64,000 bases of DNA, taken from the NCBI GenBank assembly GCA_973895155.1, contig OZ316899.1, positions 6,448,001 to 6,512,000 of the forward strand, written 5' to 3'. The notes beneath the pieces were generated by a model. That model made no database searches. It saw only the letters and a list, made by a program, of their open reading frames with translations, and had not been told where the DNA came from. This stretch comes from Marsupella aquatica (taxonomy: Eukaryota; Marchantiophyta). How positions within the stretch are numbered: the stretch's first letter is position 1; every line of letters starts with the position of its first letter. This document shows positions 47,324 through 60,790 of the stretch, piece by piece. The position numbers and the translations under genes were made by a program.

Positions 47324-50300
47324 TTACACATGGAATCCCATCCGACCAGCAAGCCTACCCTCCAGTATCCGTCTGTCAAAAGCTGCATCAATCGAATTCA
47401 TCTGAAAGCGAGCAATTGGTTAACTTCTCAAAGAAACTGATTCATCATGTTTCTCCTCTCTCAAGCAGAACGAAATCTTGAATTAAAAGGCCAAGGGTAG
47501 GGCCACTGACCTCTGACCAGAATTACTGCTAAACAGGACCAAACCTTGGCTTGCCCATTTCAATGCGTGATGCAAAACACAGGCCCAGCAGATCCTTCAA
47601 ACACCTACCGAGCTTAAGAGAACCAAGATTAAACGCTTTCCATTCGGAATGAGTCAACATGCAACCCATTTAAGCTTGAGGGAAAGGGCCATTTTAGACT
47701 TGGACCTATCCCTGGCCCCGTCACACAACGAAGCTTGAGAATAAACGAACGTACGACTCAGGCAAGGCCAAGAGCCTTCCCATTCATGTGAACATCAGAA
47801 ATCCCCGCACAAAATTTGTGAATTGTTGCACTCTGCATCTACTGAGAATAAAATAAAAGACTTATGATTGTGTTATTTTGTACGCTGAACTCTTGTGCTT
47901 ACCTCCAAGTAACGATATGCTAATTTTTAGCTTACCTGCAGAGTTTCATCAAGCACCTGATACTGAGGCAAAGACAGTCTGCGCTCCTCCTGCACACATT
48001 TTGGAAATTCTAAGGCATTGAAATCTCACCATACACACGAACAATTGCTGCTGCCAAACCTCTGGGAACATCTATTCCTCCCTAATAATACATCAACCAG
48101 CATGCCTAAATTGTACGTAATATTTGTCTATTAACGAACAACGGATCATGATCGACAGATCAACAGAAATGAATGGATCAGTAGATACTCATACCATTGA
48201 CAAAACCTCATCATCCCATACTAAGTAGACCTCATTCACCATTGCTAGAGGATACGAAGGCTTATTTGAGATCACTGGGGGAGGACCAATTGACGGTCCA
48301 CTGGTACTTGGAGCTGAAGCGTACATATGTGAAGTAAGAGCTGGTGAAGAGTTGCCAACTGCCAATAAATTATACAAATGATTAAAAATTGCCCCAGCAA
48401 TGTTAGAACAGCAAGAGATATACGAGTTTGATTAGGCAGATGCTATCTTCATTTGATTTAACTTCTGAAAATCATCGAGGGTAGAATAAAGGTATGTGTA
48501 ACGTGAGTACTCTTTTTGCCACTCTTAACTACATCCTTCCGTACATACGCTACTATGAAGGAGACCTGCACTCTCATACAGTGGATAACTCCAACTTTAT
48601 GGTCAGGTCGATGTACAGTATCTGGATGTCTTGTGGTATTCTGCTGCGCTGTGATGATTACAGTGAACTGTTGCTTGCTTCTGAATCCCAAATCGACGGT
48701 GATTCCTCTCAGCCCTGATGCTTTAGGTGAGGCTATGGATGATGGCAAAATACTCTGCTTTGACAGGAGATAATACTAGGGTTATCTACTTCTAGCTCGG
48801 CAAACTAAGAGTTTGGGCATCAAACGATAAACAGAGATTCACGAACTCGTCTTTTCCCCGTAAGCACTAACGGAGAACTTTTCCACCTCTGAACGTATCT
48901 GATATCAGATGTAGAAATACTTCGATGATATCTGGATATTGTGTCTACAACCACTCAATATGTCAGTTTTGGAGGAAGTCTATCATAGAATGATAAGCAG
49001 CAATCGCTGTAACGTCTATATGCTGTTGGGCGGTCCCTGCACGCCTTTTAGTTCAGGTTGAAACACCTTACCATCTTTCCATACAGGGAAGGTAGAAGAG
49101 TCGAAAGATACCTGAGATTAACTAAGACGGCAAGGAACTGAGGGCAGAGAAGTTATGTGGCTCACCATGATTTGGACAGGCCTTACTACCCATTAATATT
49201 TTGAACACAGTCTTAGAAAAATATATTGAAGGAAACCACCTTTATGTTTCAAGGCTCGGGTAATCCACATTTTACTTTCCACGAAATCTTCCAAATTCAG
49301 AGTTGAGAGCAGCCATCTACAACCCTTCCTTGGACATTGAAGATCGTAGAGAAAGGAAGTCAATAAAAAAAGCATCTATTGGGAAGCTTTTGACTAACCA
49401 TACCATTCACTTGTCCGGAACCACAAGCCTTGGATACTGCAAGACATCAGTCCCCGGATCACGTGTGTAATGCGTTACGAAGACTTATGGACAAAAGGAT
49501 ACCGTTCAGAATAAAAATCTGATGGATCAACCAAAACAATTCTCAAGCCAGGTCCAGATACTCGATGACATTTTCGAAAGCTACACTCATGTGGCAACTG
49601 AAACTGGCATGAGAGTCACTTCAATATCAGATATCAACAAGGCTGTTTACAAGCACCGACGCAATCTTGGATGCCAACGCACTTGATGAACTACTCATGA
49701 GATCTAATTTCAAACCATAGGAAAAGATTTAACCAAGGATGTCAGGTCTACGTTAGACTAGATGCCGTGGTAATCGCAAACATACAGAATATCTATCACT
49801 GCGCACGAAGTGCCACTCTAAGAAACTCAGAAATCTACGAAACATGTAGTTATGATGACCTTGTTAACCTTTACTTGGAGTTTACCACGATCCGAAGTGT
49901 GCTGCCAAGACATTTCCACGGATGCCTTGCCAGAATCATAAATAAACTTATAAGTTGAGATGGATTTGGTTAATCCATCGGAAGCCGACCTTTTAGGTCT
50001 TCCTGGATCTTAAGAAGTAGGAATCTGGTACTAAATCTTACAGTCTGGCTATGAACGTAAGATATTTCAGAGTAAACTCGAGATTGTATTAGCTTTGGGA
50101 CTCATGTTCAGTGATGAATCTAGTAAATTGCGTCAGAAGCGCGTTAACTGGCCAGAATGAAAGTAGCCCAGCTGCACTAAACACAACACACCCTCCTCCT
50201 GAAATCATTTGACTCTCCAAGGACGTCCTTCCATAGACATTGCAAAAAAGCTCAACTAAGGAAGCATGCTACGAAAGTAACAATACTATCCTTTATGGTT

Positions 50301-53300
50301 GTCGGCTCTCGGCCTTTAAAGGAGATTAGAAACCTTCATGACCGATATAACTATACGAGTTGGCAGCGCAAATCATCTGTCACGTCATTGCGGGCTTTGC
50401 AGAAGGCAGGCCGCACCTTGCTCTCGATGTATCTGCATTACATCTATGGGCCGAACCTCATGCCCTGGTAAGATGGAACTGGGACAAGCGATAGCATTAG
50501 GAGCTACACAGATGGAAGCCCACCTCTGTAGTTAAAGACCAACCCGAAACAGGTTTAGTGCAGGCTTTCTAGTGTTTTCTTCAGTAACCCTCAGCATAAA
50601 ACAGCAAGGAAACCCAATAAATTTTACGGATCCCTGCTGCAGCTTTTTGAATCAATTTCAGGCTGTCAAACTCCAAGAACTTCTTCAGCACTTACTCTGC
50701 GACTGTTCCAGTATCTTATCTCCTCTGCGTCAAATACATTGCCTGAACCTGAGCAAGCAGAGTTCTTTAGGTAGATAAAAGTGTGCTGTCAACGATTACA
50801 GAGTGGATCAAGGCTTCAAGTACACTAGGACCGCTGCCGTAATGAACAATAAGGTTTCTTGAGGTTGTCCGTATCCTTACGTTGCTCCTGAAGGGAAATA
50901 CGTCCTGTGAAGTTCTAACTCTAGAGTTCTGACACTATGAATACTAAATCTTCTCAAAACATCTCACCCAGTCCCACCCAGTCTTTTCTCTGCCCTTCCA
51001 GAGTTCCTGTTCCATTACGTTTTCATCGCAATCATAGATTTATGACAGCACATACAATAGATGACAAATATTAGAAACTAGACAGCACATACAGTAGAAT
51101 CGACTCACAGCTCACTCCCAGAAGTGCCATCACAAATAAAGCCAAGGGGGCAACCTCTTCACAGGTAGGGTTGAACCGAAAGCCACAGCTTTGAGAACGT
51201 TATCAAGAGGAAGGGACATCCCCTGCAAGCAGCACTCCTGCGGATGGTTTACCAACCACAGCATGTTTGACGCTATCAACTAATCAAAATGACGCAGGGT
51301 GCGACTTTCCTGCCCTCTCCAACGAAATTTTAGGCATCTCCAAAGAGATTTTGGGCATCCAGAGACTATTGGAGGAAACTCCTATGGTTCTTTACAGTGC
51401 AAAATTGCAATCATGTTGCGGCCTGTTGCTAGCCTATACAACGATTTTTGCTGGATTGGGTGTACTCAGAATGATATCAGTTGTCGAATGGACAAGACCA
51501 AAAAGCTAGTCTACAAACCCGCGCTTCACAAACCATTTTCACGTAGAGAACAGCACTGTCATTGCACATAGAGATCTCCCCTCTGAGGACCTGGCACAAA
51601 ACTGGTCAAAATGCGAATCAACAGGTATGAAGGTTCATTTCTCTGGGACAACCTGAAATCTGCGAAGATCTCTGTACAAATATCTTTGTCTGCATTAGAG
51701 TGCCATTGATGGAGAAGTGCTAATCGTGCAAGCCATAAATCGAGTCATCCTCCTATGTAGTCTGCCTGCTGAAAAGCCAAGTAGTGTTCAAGAATCCCAA
51801 CGTCAAAACCTAAGCGTCACACCGGCCTGCTATCTCCTAGTGATTGCCACGGTTTGTTGTCTCACCTTCTCGAAACTCCAAGCTGGAAGCAACACTACCT
51901 CGCACGCCTTGTCTAAGCTGTGCCCATTCATCAGGAAGAATAATTCCTCGAGCAGGGGCAGGTCTTAAGATATTGCTTCTTCCGACTGTGAAGTGTAACA
52001 ATCTGCATCTAATTTCTCTTCCTGCTTCTACACAATTCAGTCACATTCTTGACTTTTTTGTTCGTCCAAAATGGTGCCAGTTTATGTAACCTGGAAATTT
52101 GATGACACGAGAACCTTCACACTACACTTCTTGGTAGTATCAACCTGGATTTTAACATGGAAGGATTTCTCCAGATTTTAGAGATGGCCCACCACGAAGT
52201 TCTCACATGCCTCTTTGTTGCCAGACAGAGGTGTGGCAATTCTCGACAAAACTCCAAGTCTCAAATGCATCTCCTTGTCTCAGTCTTCAAGGTACTGCTT
52301 CCGGCTCAGAATTAAAAGACCTTCCCTGCAATCCCTCTGTCGTATTACTACTTTAGGTCTCACCCATCACTATTGAACTGAAGGATCTTCACAAGAACAC
52401 TCTTTTGCCAGTTCGGCTTCCTGTCCAGAGCATTCCTTTGTTATCACAAGCGGTTCAATACGGTTGTCTCCCACTTGCAGTTGGTGTCCTATGAAGGTTT
52501 CGTTTTTGTGGAGCAAGGCAGATTGAAAAGGCAACACCAACCAGAACCTTGAGCTTGGAAGGATCTGACTGATAACACCCCAGTAACTCCCATATTCGAC
52601 GGGAGTCTAGGGGCAACACAAGACGGTACAAAGCCGGATCTGTGGGATCACGGTCCTTTCACGGTTAGCTTCCGAAAATTCCAGCTCGAAGCCTGCGCAG
52701 TTACCAGAGGTACAGTCCCTCATGCTTGCGACAAGCATTACATAGGAAATTGGTGGGAGGGTGTGTATTACCGATCTTTGGACCAGAGTCGGCGAGATCA
52801 GTTGATGTGGGTCACGGCGAACTGGAAGATTTATGATTACTGCTATGACAGCAACCGCTACGTGCCCATGCCATTAGAATGCGAGTACAACGTTCCTTGG
52901 GTATAGTAGACAGCGGAAACCGCCAGAGTCGCTACCCGTTGGCTTCAACGGATTAAGTTTTCATGGATTTCAGTAGCAAAGCTGGACAGTGGCATAGGAA
53001 ATTTAGAGGGGAGCGAACGTGAGTGTAAATTTGGGTAAAGAGCTCCACTGAGGGGCCGTTGTTGACACCTCGGTGCTGAAACGTGTGCGAATATGGGGAT
53101 CAGATGGAACCTGTGCCCATATCAGCTTTCACAGTCCGATCCCATACACACTGGCTGAGAACTGGTAGAAATCAGCATTCTAAACAAGCAAGCCGGCTGC
53201 CAATTGATCGGATGTACATAAATTTCGACTTCAAGATGTTCGGTTACTTGAGAGGCGACAGATGGCCGCACCCAAACTGAATGAGTGAACTCCAAGACTA

Positions 53301-56300
53301 GTATATGGAATTATGGACTGGTTTTTCCATCAGTTATGCCAAAGGTGTCATGTCTTTCCGGTAGAGTACGGGATCTCATGCTCCCATTGACTCATTATCC
53401 CTACTGCATTGGTCTCCAACACTGGTATACGACTTTAGATGGGTAGTGTCATGAGCTCAGAATAGTGGTTACCGCCACAGCAAACCTAAATGCCATTAGT
53501 CTAGACACAAGCACCCTCAAGGTAGAGTACATAAAAGACCTTTGTCAGAAATATGGCAGCCACAGAATACTCCGCATGCATGCAATGGAATTCCAGGATA
53601 TTCACGAGTACGAAGTCAATTTTGCCACACTGACCTCAAAATCTCGACAAGAATTGAAGACAGGTTTTGCAATAAAGCCAAGGCAAAAACAGCCAACCCA
53701 TGGCCGGGTAAGTAGGACCACGTCACAAGGTACTTGAAAGAAGCACAACAGAAATGTTCTAGTTGATGAACGTTGTTGTTCCTATCCTAAATTCCGCAAG
53801 AACTTCATCTGCAGTGGTAAAGAATATCATCCCTAACATCTCAGAAGAAGGGAACCACATCAGGCTCTCCACCAATTGCACTGTCCTATCTCTTTAAACA
53901 GTGGTGAAGCAATGCCGAGCGCGCGCACTACGTGCCTCTAGTCTTTCGGCTTGACGATTTCAGGGTTATCTCTTCCCTTCCGTCCCCGAGTCCGGTTTCA
54001 CCAATGAAAGAGGTACGTGAGTTGGGTTTACAAAGTCACGATACAGTTCGGTTCCTATATACCTATACCGTTTTAGAGAGAACTGCGGGAAGCCGACCCT
54101 AGTACACAGGCAACTGGAGGCCAGGGAGACGAGGAATTCAAAGAGAACAGATGTTATGTCGGAACTATGACCTAGGTATATTGGGCAATAAGAATCGCTT
54201 CCAGTTCACCTAATGGGAACATTAATTCATAAGTATCTTCCTGTTTACCGAGGTTCCCATGTCTGTACTGCAAAGCATTTCTTCTAGAAATCTGGCTAAT
54301 GAAGAAAGATTCCTTCCAAAAACTGATGAAGAGATCGAGCAAACCTTTTGCATACGTATCCAAAATTTACAAGCTGAAAATTTGTTTGACCCCTACCGCG
54401 TTCTCGCTTGAATGATGATGGAGTTCCAAAGGAACCACAAGAGACATTAGACGCCACAACTTATAATGCAATACAAAGCAGGTGCTCATTGCTGACCACT
54501 ATGTCTGGTTTTTGAAATTTGACTCGTGAAACTTGTCGTACAGTGGTTGTCCAAGACCAATAAAGTCCCTCTCCCTTTGTCAATGCTAAGATACTCTGAA
54601 TTAATGTCTGCCGAATTATGAACTACCTCGGTTCCTAAGTCTTGCTCGTTGAAAACAGAGAAATGCAACGATTCCCACGGTCAATCTAGGAAGAAAAGCC
54701 GTGGCTTGGTTCCAGCTATTAGGAAATGTATGACTAGGATATGTATCTCTAGTGGGGAAAGTTCAAATCCTACACGAAACACTTTTAGCAGTGCTATAAT
54801 CCATTAACTGGAGCAGATTGGTGATGAAGTTTCTGCACAATTTCCTCCCAGAGCCATGCAAAACAACAGTGAATGCATGCCATCCAAGGTCACTTGGATC
54901 CCAAGGTGTCCTACGAAGACAAACATCGAGCTTTCCTTGCACTAACTTCCCCGCTAATTCATAAGTGCCTCACTCTTCGCCTAGTTTCTCTTCTCCTGAA
55001 GAAACTTTGTCATCCATATCAAAAAGCTGTATGACAATTGCCTCTAAAACACATCAACCACTACTTCACATTTCTGCTGTGATACCTCTGATACTACCAT
55101 CCTAACATCACAGGTAAGTCTCAGTACAAAAACTTCGCTGATCAACATCCTGACCCCAAGGGAATTTTTTTCTTCGCGTTCCAAGTCGACACCTACCAGT
55201 AGATACTGATCAAGACTATGCCATCCTGGCAGTGCCGATCTTAACATGAAGACTGAATATACGCCAACCCAAATCATCAAAGAGCCAACGCATATGACAA
55301 CCTATTCTGCTTAGATTTAAGATGAGTGCAATTTTCGGTATCAATTACCTTTTAGTAATTGTCCACTACGTTTCGCCACCAGTTAGTCGAAGTGGAGCGA
55401 AGATTAAGTTACCCACCTCAAATGAACGATCAAAGAGCCGATAGGACGGAGTACAGAAAGGAAACAGGTGTTCAGTTTGAAAAAGTAAAAATTTGACGAA
55501 TCCATAACCTTCGAGGATCAACTTTCTAGCAACAGCCAACGAAGCAACCCAAGCCTATAAGCCTCTAGAACATTGAGTACAGCTGGTTCTTGGGATCAAA
55601 CCCTAGGTTCAGAATTGGCCCGCTGATCTCGCATATAAAGTCGTTGTGCATGCTGGCTCAAAAATAACATGATCAGACAGTTCGACTGTGCAGTACCTTA
55701 ACCTTCTCCTAGGGTAGTACTTTTCGCACCGCCTTACCTTAACTTACTGTACTTCCTGCCTCTTGTCCCAATTGGGGATCTGTGAACATTGAGTCAAAAC
55801 AATTCAATTCTTCTCGAATTCAGACCCCTAACAAACTCCTTCAAAAGTCAAACTACTCAGCCTCTTGCTACACATCAAGGGCAGTATTTGTAGATTACCT
55901 GCATATGGTATGAAAGATCTCCCCATTGATGCCGGTGATAACCGACGAGTCTTTCCCTCATCTAAAGGGTTTTTCGCAATAAATCCATCCAAAACATCTC
56001 CAGGACCATTTGAGAATGTACCAGGATAGTGGGAGCAATCAAGTAACGGTAATGTCCCAGAAGGAGGGCCACTAGAAGGACGTTTTACAGAAACGGGTTG
56101 AGTTGGGGGGGAAGAAGGGACCGCTGGTGGTTGGATTGGAAACAAGGGCTGCGCCGATGTCGAAGAGGGTTCTGGAGAGATAGCTGGTAGTTGTGGAGAA
56201 CTTATTGGGAATAAAGGTTGTGTAGAAGATACAGGCCGAGGGGGGAGTGAAACTTGATGTCCAAAGCTTGTTAAGCTCCATTGCTGCCTGAGTGGCGCAG

Positions 56301-58270
56301 ATACCCATGTAGGCACATGTGGGCCACTAGCAGAAGCCATATACCTGTTGTCAAGAGCAGCCAGTTAGGACAAAACCCAGAAAAGAGCCTCAGGCCTAGC
56401 CCGTTTAAAAAGCTGCCTCCAAAAATGCACAAACTAATTCCATACTCAGTGCCCCCTATTATCAATCCGAGAAGGCACCGAGAGAAAAGGGTACTCCGTG
56501 AGAGGATCACCGGGGAGCAGACCCAAGCAGGACCAACTAGTTTCATACTAAGTTGCCCCCTGCTAATCAATCCGGCGGTCACAAATAGACAACATAGTTG
56601 AAGTGTACGGCTCAGATAGATATGAGGGGAAAACTTCTTAATTAAAATAGTTTGGAGGGCAGTTACGCAGTTTTGTGCAGTTCTGGGTTAGTAGAAATCC
56701 GTGAAAGCATTTTCTCACTAATCTGACGTAGTATTTAGAGTTGTACGTGTCCTAGGGCTGTGCAACATACCTAGTGGAATACAATTAGAGACAACACATG
56801 AGTATCTGATGGACAAAAGAAACCAGTTTCCTCGACAGTTCAGCTTCCAATAGAATACTTAATTCAAAACCACTACTGACAACGAGGATATAAACTTCTT
56901 AAAGCATATGTCCTGCGAACTCGAGCAAAAGCAAACATGACCAGTCTCAGGGACGACCTAAATTACAAGCAAGTCAAAAGAGTGCTTACAAAGCAGGGAT
57001 TGCAGTAAAGAGCTGTTGGGGTGGCACATGACCACTCGATCCCATGACTGCGGCCTCAAACGCAGGGGAGGTCGAGATTCCCACTCTTGCAACCTTTGCA
57101 GGCTTTTCACCATCTGCATGAAATCAAAACTTCCCATAAACTGCCTATGTTCAACCAAGCATTCAAAAAGACGATGTCAAAACTGGTGATCCCGGGCAAA
57201 AGAGAGGAAAGTGAGAAATGTCACTAGAGTCCAGATCCAATGCCGCAGCACAACCAGCACTCATTCCAAACCCTAGAATACACATGTAGGATTTACGAGA
57301 TAGACCCCAAATGAGCAATTCGATGGAGCAGACGAAACTGGAGAAAAGTTGTGTTCAAATAAGGCAGGCTCCCTACCATCCATTTGATCTCCATCACGTG
57401 CTGCCAATATTTCGGGAGGAATGCCCTCCATGCCAAATATTTCTAATTCCGCTGACTCCCTCTCCGGCTTCGCGTTGGGAACCCTGCATACAAAGTTTAC
57501 GTCCGTAAAACTCCCCTCCGCAAAGGCGAAAGAAAATCGCTAGTATTGCATCACCACACCAAGATCATATCTCGAGCTCAGCTTTAAATATGGGGGAAGT
57601 CTCGAAGGTATCCAACGAGCATTATTTCAATCCAATTCTAAACCTTCCCCTCGGTTGACGATCCAGACAACTCGTCATTTTGGGCGGGCTTCTTCGGGGG
57701 CCCAGCATTAATGAGACAGGACGCGTAGATAAAGCAAAAGCGTGACTCAACTCCGTTTCTTTGCAAGTCAATATGTCGACGCTAAAAGACAGACATATCG
57801 TTAAACCGAACTCAATCACAACTTGTTGCTCCCATTCGTACACAAAATATTGAAGGCATGATCGTGACTCTCAGATCCATAGCCAGACAATGTCAAGGTA
57901 AAGAATGAGGCAAAACTAAGATCAGAACAGGAGAACGAAAAATAGCCACAGTTAAACCCAAGGACGCTTCTATCAATCCCATAGGGAGGGCACAGCGTGA
58001 TCTTCAAAATACGTAGAACTCATAACAGTAAAACCTAGACAAAGGCATAGAATCAAATGGATGGAGCGAGCTGGCGCACTTTGTGATAGACTCTTTGTGC
58101 ACTTGCAGCACATGTACCACCATTCCGCCGGCAGTAGAAAGCTTCTTGTGACACACATGACACTTGAAATGCTTGGCCTTTTGATGCTGGATTAGAATCT
58201 TCTCATCTTCAAACTCCCTTTCGCAGTAAAAGCACCACACCTTGAAGGACTTCTTCTTCTTCTTCCCCAT
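47324..58270 (-). CDS. SUF4: SUF4/BuGZ-type C2H2 zinc-finger protein, seven exons
   Basis: Exons (minus): 58270-58080, 57483-57377, 57113-56990, 56344-56022, 48358-48195, 47989-47936, 47401-47324. All introns are GT-AG and the joined frame is 1041 bp, 346 residues plus TAA. Two fingers at the N-terminus (C13, C16, H29, H34; C37, C40, H53, H58) follow [17 protein letters not shown] Pro/Ser-rich middle (142-249) is followed by [14 protein letters not shown] and [18 protein letters not shown], matching the GLEBS-like Bub3-binding motif, and by [15 protein letters not shown]. Arabidopsis SUF4 acts with FRIGIDA at the FLC promoter; animal BuGZ binds Bub3 and microtubules. Intron 4 is 7.66 kb. The exon 4 donor could alternatively be 9 codons further on; both keep phase. 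Confidence 0.93.
48359..56021 (-). other. Intron 4 of the SUF4-like gene
   Basis: 7663 bp between donor G|gtacat (56022/56021) and acceptor ggcag|TT (48359/48358). Apart from the XTH-like exon on the opposite strand at 52565-52905, I see only short ORFs without domains and no element ends. The other introns of this gene are 208-1734 bp or shorter, except this one. Confidence 0.8.
52565..52905 (+). pseudogene. C-terminal exon of a xyloglucan endotransglucosylase/hydrolase (XTH)
   Basis: An open frame runs from an acceptor-like ...acaccccag to TAG at 52903. It reads [14 protein letters not shown] (cf. WD.S.WAT..G.. of XTH), [37 protein letters not shown] and [18 protein letters not shown], ending PMPLECEYN. 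The last two blocks are the XET_C signature (W...N...YDYC.D..RY....P.EC), with the paired cysteines. XTHs cut and rejoin xyloglucan in the cell wall. The GH16 catalytic exons (with the DEIDFEFLG-type motif) were not found upstream, so this may be a gene fragment or the last exon of a gene with long introns. It is on the opposite strand inside SUF4 intron 4. Confidence 0.7.
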
Positions 58271-58950
58271 TACACTTGGTCCGAACTCCGCGACCGGTGC
58301 TGAAATTAAATTGCAACAGACCAAGAAATTACGTCCAGAATACTGATTTAAACCTCATTCCCGAAAGAAATTCACGCAGCATGTCTCCAGCCTACTCAGT
58401 CGTTGCTTGTCGCGGTCCTCCAACTCGAGTCGTTACCGACACGCTGATCGAAAGGTACGTGGCAGAAACCTAAATTTTCTTTTGAAACGGCACCTAAAAT
58501 TGGAAGTGATGTTGTTGGAGGGTGGATGAGCATGGCATGGCCGGAGCGCAGCTGTGCGTGGTACTAATGGCGGCCTTAGTTTCATTAGGGACCCCATTAG
58601 GGGTCTCTTGCAAATTCTCTGCCATGAGGTTGAGCTATATCATCATAACTAATCACAAACAGGAATATCCTATTTTTAACAATAACAAATGTGCACATTT
58701 CTGTTTGTGACAAAAATAATCGTAATTTTTGGAGCGCCATGTCATAAATACTAAACGTAAAAAAAACTAAAATACAAAGAAAGAGATGTCATTTAGTAAA
58801 ACAAAGTTACCATTTTAATGTTTGTCAAAAATATATCAGTGTTTTATATCAAAATGTTTCTATTTTTTAATTGTTTACAAGTTTTAAAAAATCAATCGAT
58901 AGAAATGTACATAATTAAAACTCATTTGACTTCACATTGTAAAACTAAAT
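58271..58950. other. Upstream flank of the SUF4-like gene
   Basis: This probably contains the 5' UTR and promoter of the minus-strand gene. No TATA or other element can be asserted. From about 58620 the base composition becomes strongly AT-rich. Confidence 0.35.
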
Positions 58951-58954
58951 AATA

Positions 58955-59450
58955 AATCTCCTTAGTACTTGATAAAATTTTCCAATGTTTGATTCATTGG
59001 AAAATTCAAGATCAAGATTTAGAAACTCGTGATATCTTTAGTAATGTCTTGACAAAATCTCTCAATGTCACTCATTGGAAAACTAGAGTAAAATTAAAAA
59101 CTCATCATCTCCTTAGTACTTGACAAAATTTATCAATGTTAGGTTCATTGGAAAGCTAGAGAAATTTAGATACTCATGATCTTCCTATTTCTTGACAAAT
59201 AATCTCAATGTCACACATTAGAAAGCAAAAAAGATTGAAAACCTCCTGGTTTCTTGACCACCGTGACAAAATTTGACATAAAATTTGTAAATGTCAGACT
59301 CAATGTTAAAAAGCTAATAGAATTCATGAACTCATAATCAAAATTTCTTATACTAAAACTCATTGGAAAGGCAAAGATATTCAAAAACTCATATGGAACT
59401 TGACAAAATTTGTCAATTTGAGGCTCATTGGAAACCCTTTCTCGATTAAG
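58955..59450. repeat. Degenerate AT-rich tandem repeat of about 70-75 bp
   Basis: A unit with the landmarks ttgacaaaatt, caatgt and ttcattggaaa followed by aaactcatgat recurs about six times (near 58970, 59045, 59120, 59190, 59265 and 59400) with many substitutions. It is non-coding and lies between the SUF4-like gene and a Helitron. Confidence 0.6.
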
Positions 59451-60236
59451 AGATATCACAATCTCGTCACCGTCACAAACTTAGCCGCTACAAATTGATT
59501 TCTTTGATTACGTCACCATCGCTTGTCCACAATGCTTGCTTCCCGGCTTGAATTGTTCGCATCTCTTAGATAGTCTTCAACTCAAGCTCACTCTGAACAC
59601 AGGTTGACGCCAAATGCAGCCTCTATGTCAAAGAAACAATTATTGGTCTTCCCCTCACACCATAGCTTTCTTAAATAAAAATAACTACAAATCCTTTGTT
59701 TGAAGTGACGGCTTGTTCGTTTTGTGTAAACATTCTTCCCACCAAATTGACAAGCACTCTTTTGCCAACAATTGAGTGTTGTGCTCTAGTCTGTCTTGTG
59801 ACGATAATGCTCAATGTAACTCACAAACAATCAATCAAGAATGGTTGAAAGATTATTTCTTCAATGTATAAGCAAAACCTATAAGAAAACTCAATTCCTC
59901 CACATTCAACCTTCCGTTTGATTAATCTCTATCTTTTGAGCATTTGTTTTTGTACGAGCACACACCAACACCATCGGGAGACTCAAAACCGTTAATTACC
60001 GCCTTGATGAAAATTGATTTCACTTAATCACACAAACATTCATTGGATGAACATGGGGGTCCACGGATTATTTTGGTGTCCTTTCTATTTCCTTTAAATC
60101 GCAAATAAATATATTTATAGTCCCAGTGACCCGGAGTTGGCATACCAACACGGGACTGGCGCTCATCCGCAACCCTCCAATAGCCACTCAAATTCATCTC
60201 ACCCATTGAGTAAATCAGGTGATCTATGACTCAAAA
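59451..60236. other. No gene seen
   Basis: Unremarkable AT-rich sequence up to the Helitron end. No ORF with a domain pattern was found. Confidence 0.35.
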
Positions 60237-60265
60237 CTAGCCCCATGCCCGTGCTTTGCACAAAA

Positions 60266-60715
60266 GACTTCGAGTGAGGGCAAGATTTCGAAGTGAGGGC
60301 AAGATGTCGAGGTGAGTGCAAGATTTGGAGGTGAGAGCAAGATTTCGAGGTGAGGGCAAGATGTTGAGGTGAGTGCAAGATTTGGAGGCGATAGGAAGAT
60401 TTCGAGTGAGGGCAAGATGTCAAGGTGAGGGCAAGATGTCGAGGTGAGTGCAAGATTTGGAGGTGAGAGCAAGATGTCGAGTTGAGGGCAAGATTTGTAA
60501 GTGAGGGCAAGATGTCGAGGTGAGTGCAAGATTTGGAGGTGAGAGCAAGATGTCGACGTGAGGGCAAGATGTCGAAGTGAGAGCAGGATGTTGAGGTGAG
60601 GGCAACATGTTGAGATGAGAGCAAGTTAGATGTTGAGGTGAGGGCAACATGTTGAGATGAGAGCAAGTTAGTGTTGAGGTGAGGGTAAGATTTTGAGGCG
60701 AGGCAAACATGGTTG
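60266..60715. repeat. 19-bp minisatellite at the Helitron 3' end
   Basis: The unit gaggtgagggcaagatgtc and variants repeats more than 20 times. Because 19 bp is not a multiple of three, all minus-strand frames stay open and give a false repetitive ORF (60199-60819). A shorter array of the same unit stands beside the Helitron end at 23708-23862. Confidence 0.9.
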
Positions 60716-60790
60716 TGCATTGCAAACTTATAATTCAGGCAAAAAGTCAAAGAGATTAATACAAAAGTGATACAATATTTATTCAGGTGT

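Noticed and set aside
60237-60720. CRISPR array
   Set aside because: The repeat is a contiguous 19-bp minisatellite without unique spacers, in a plant-type nuclear region.
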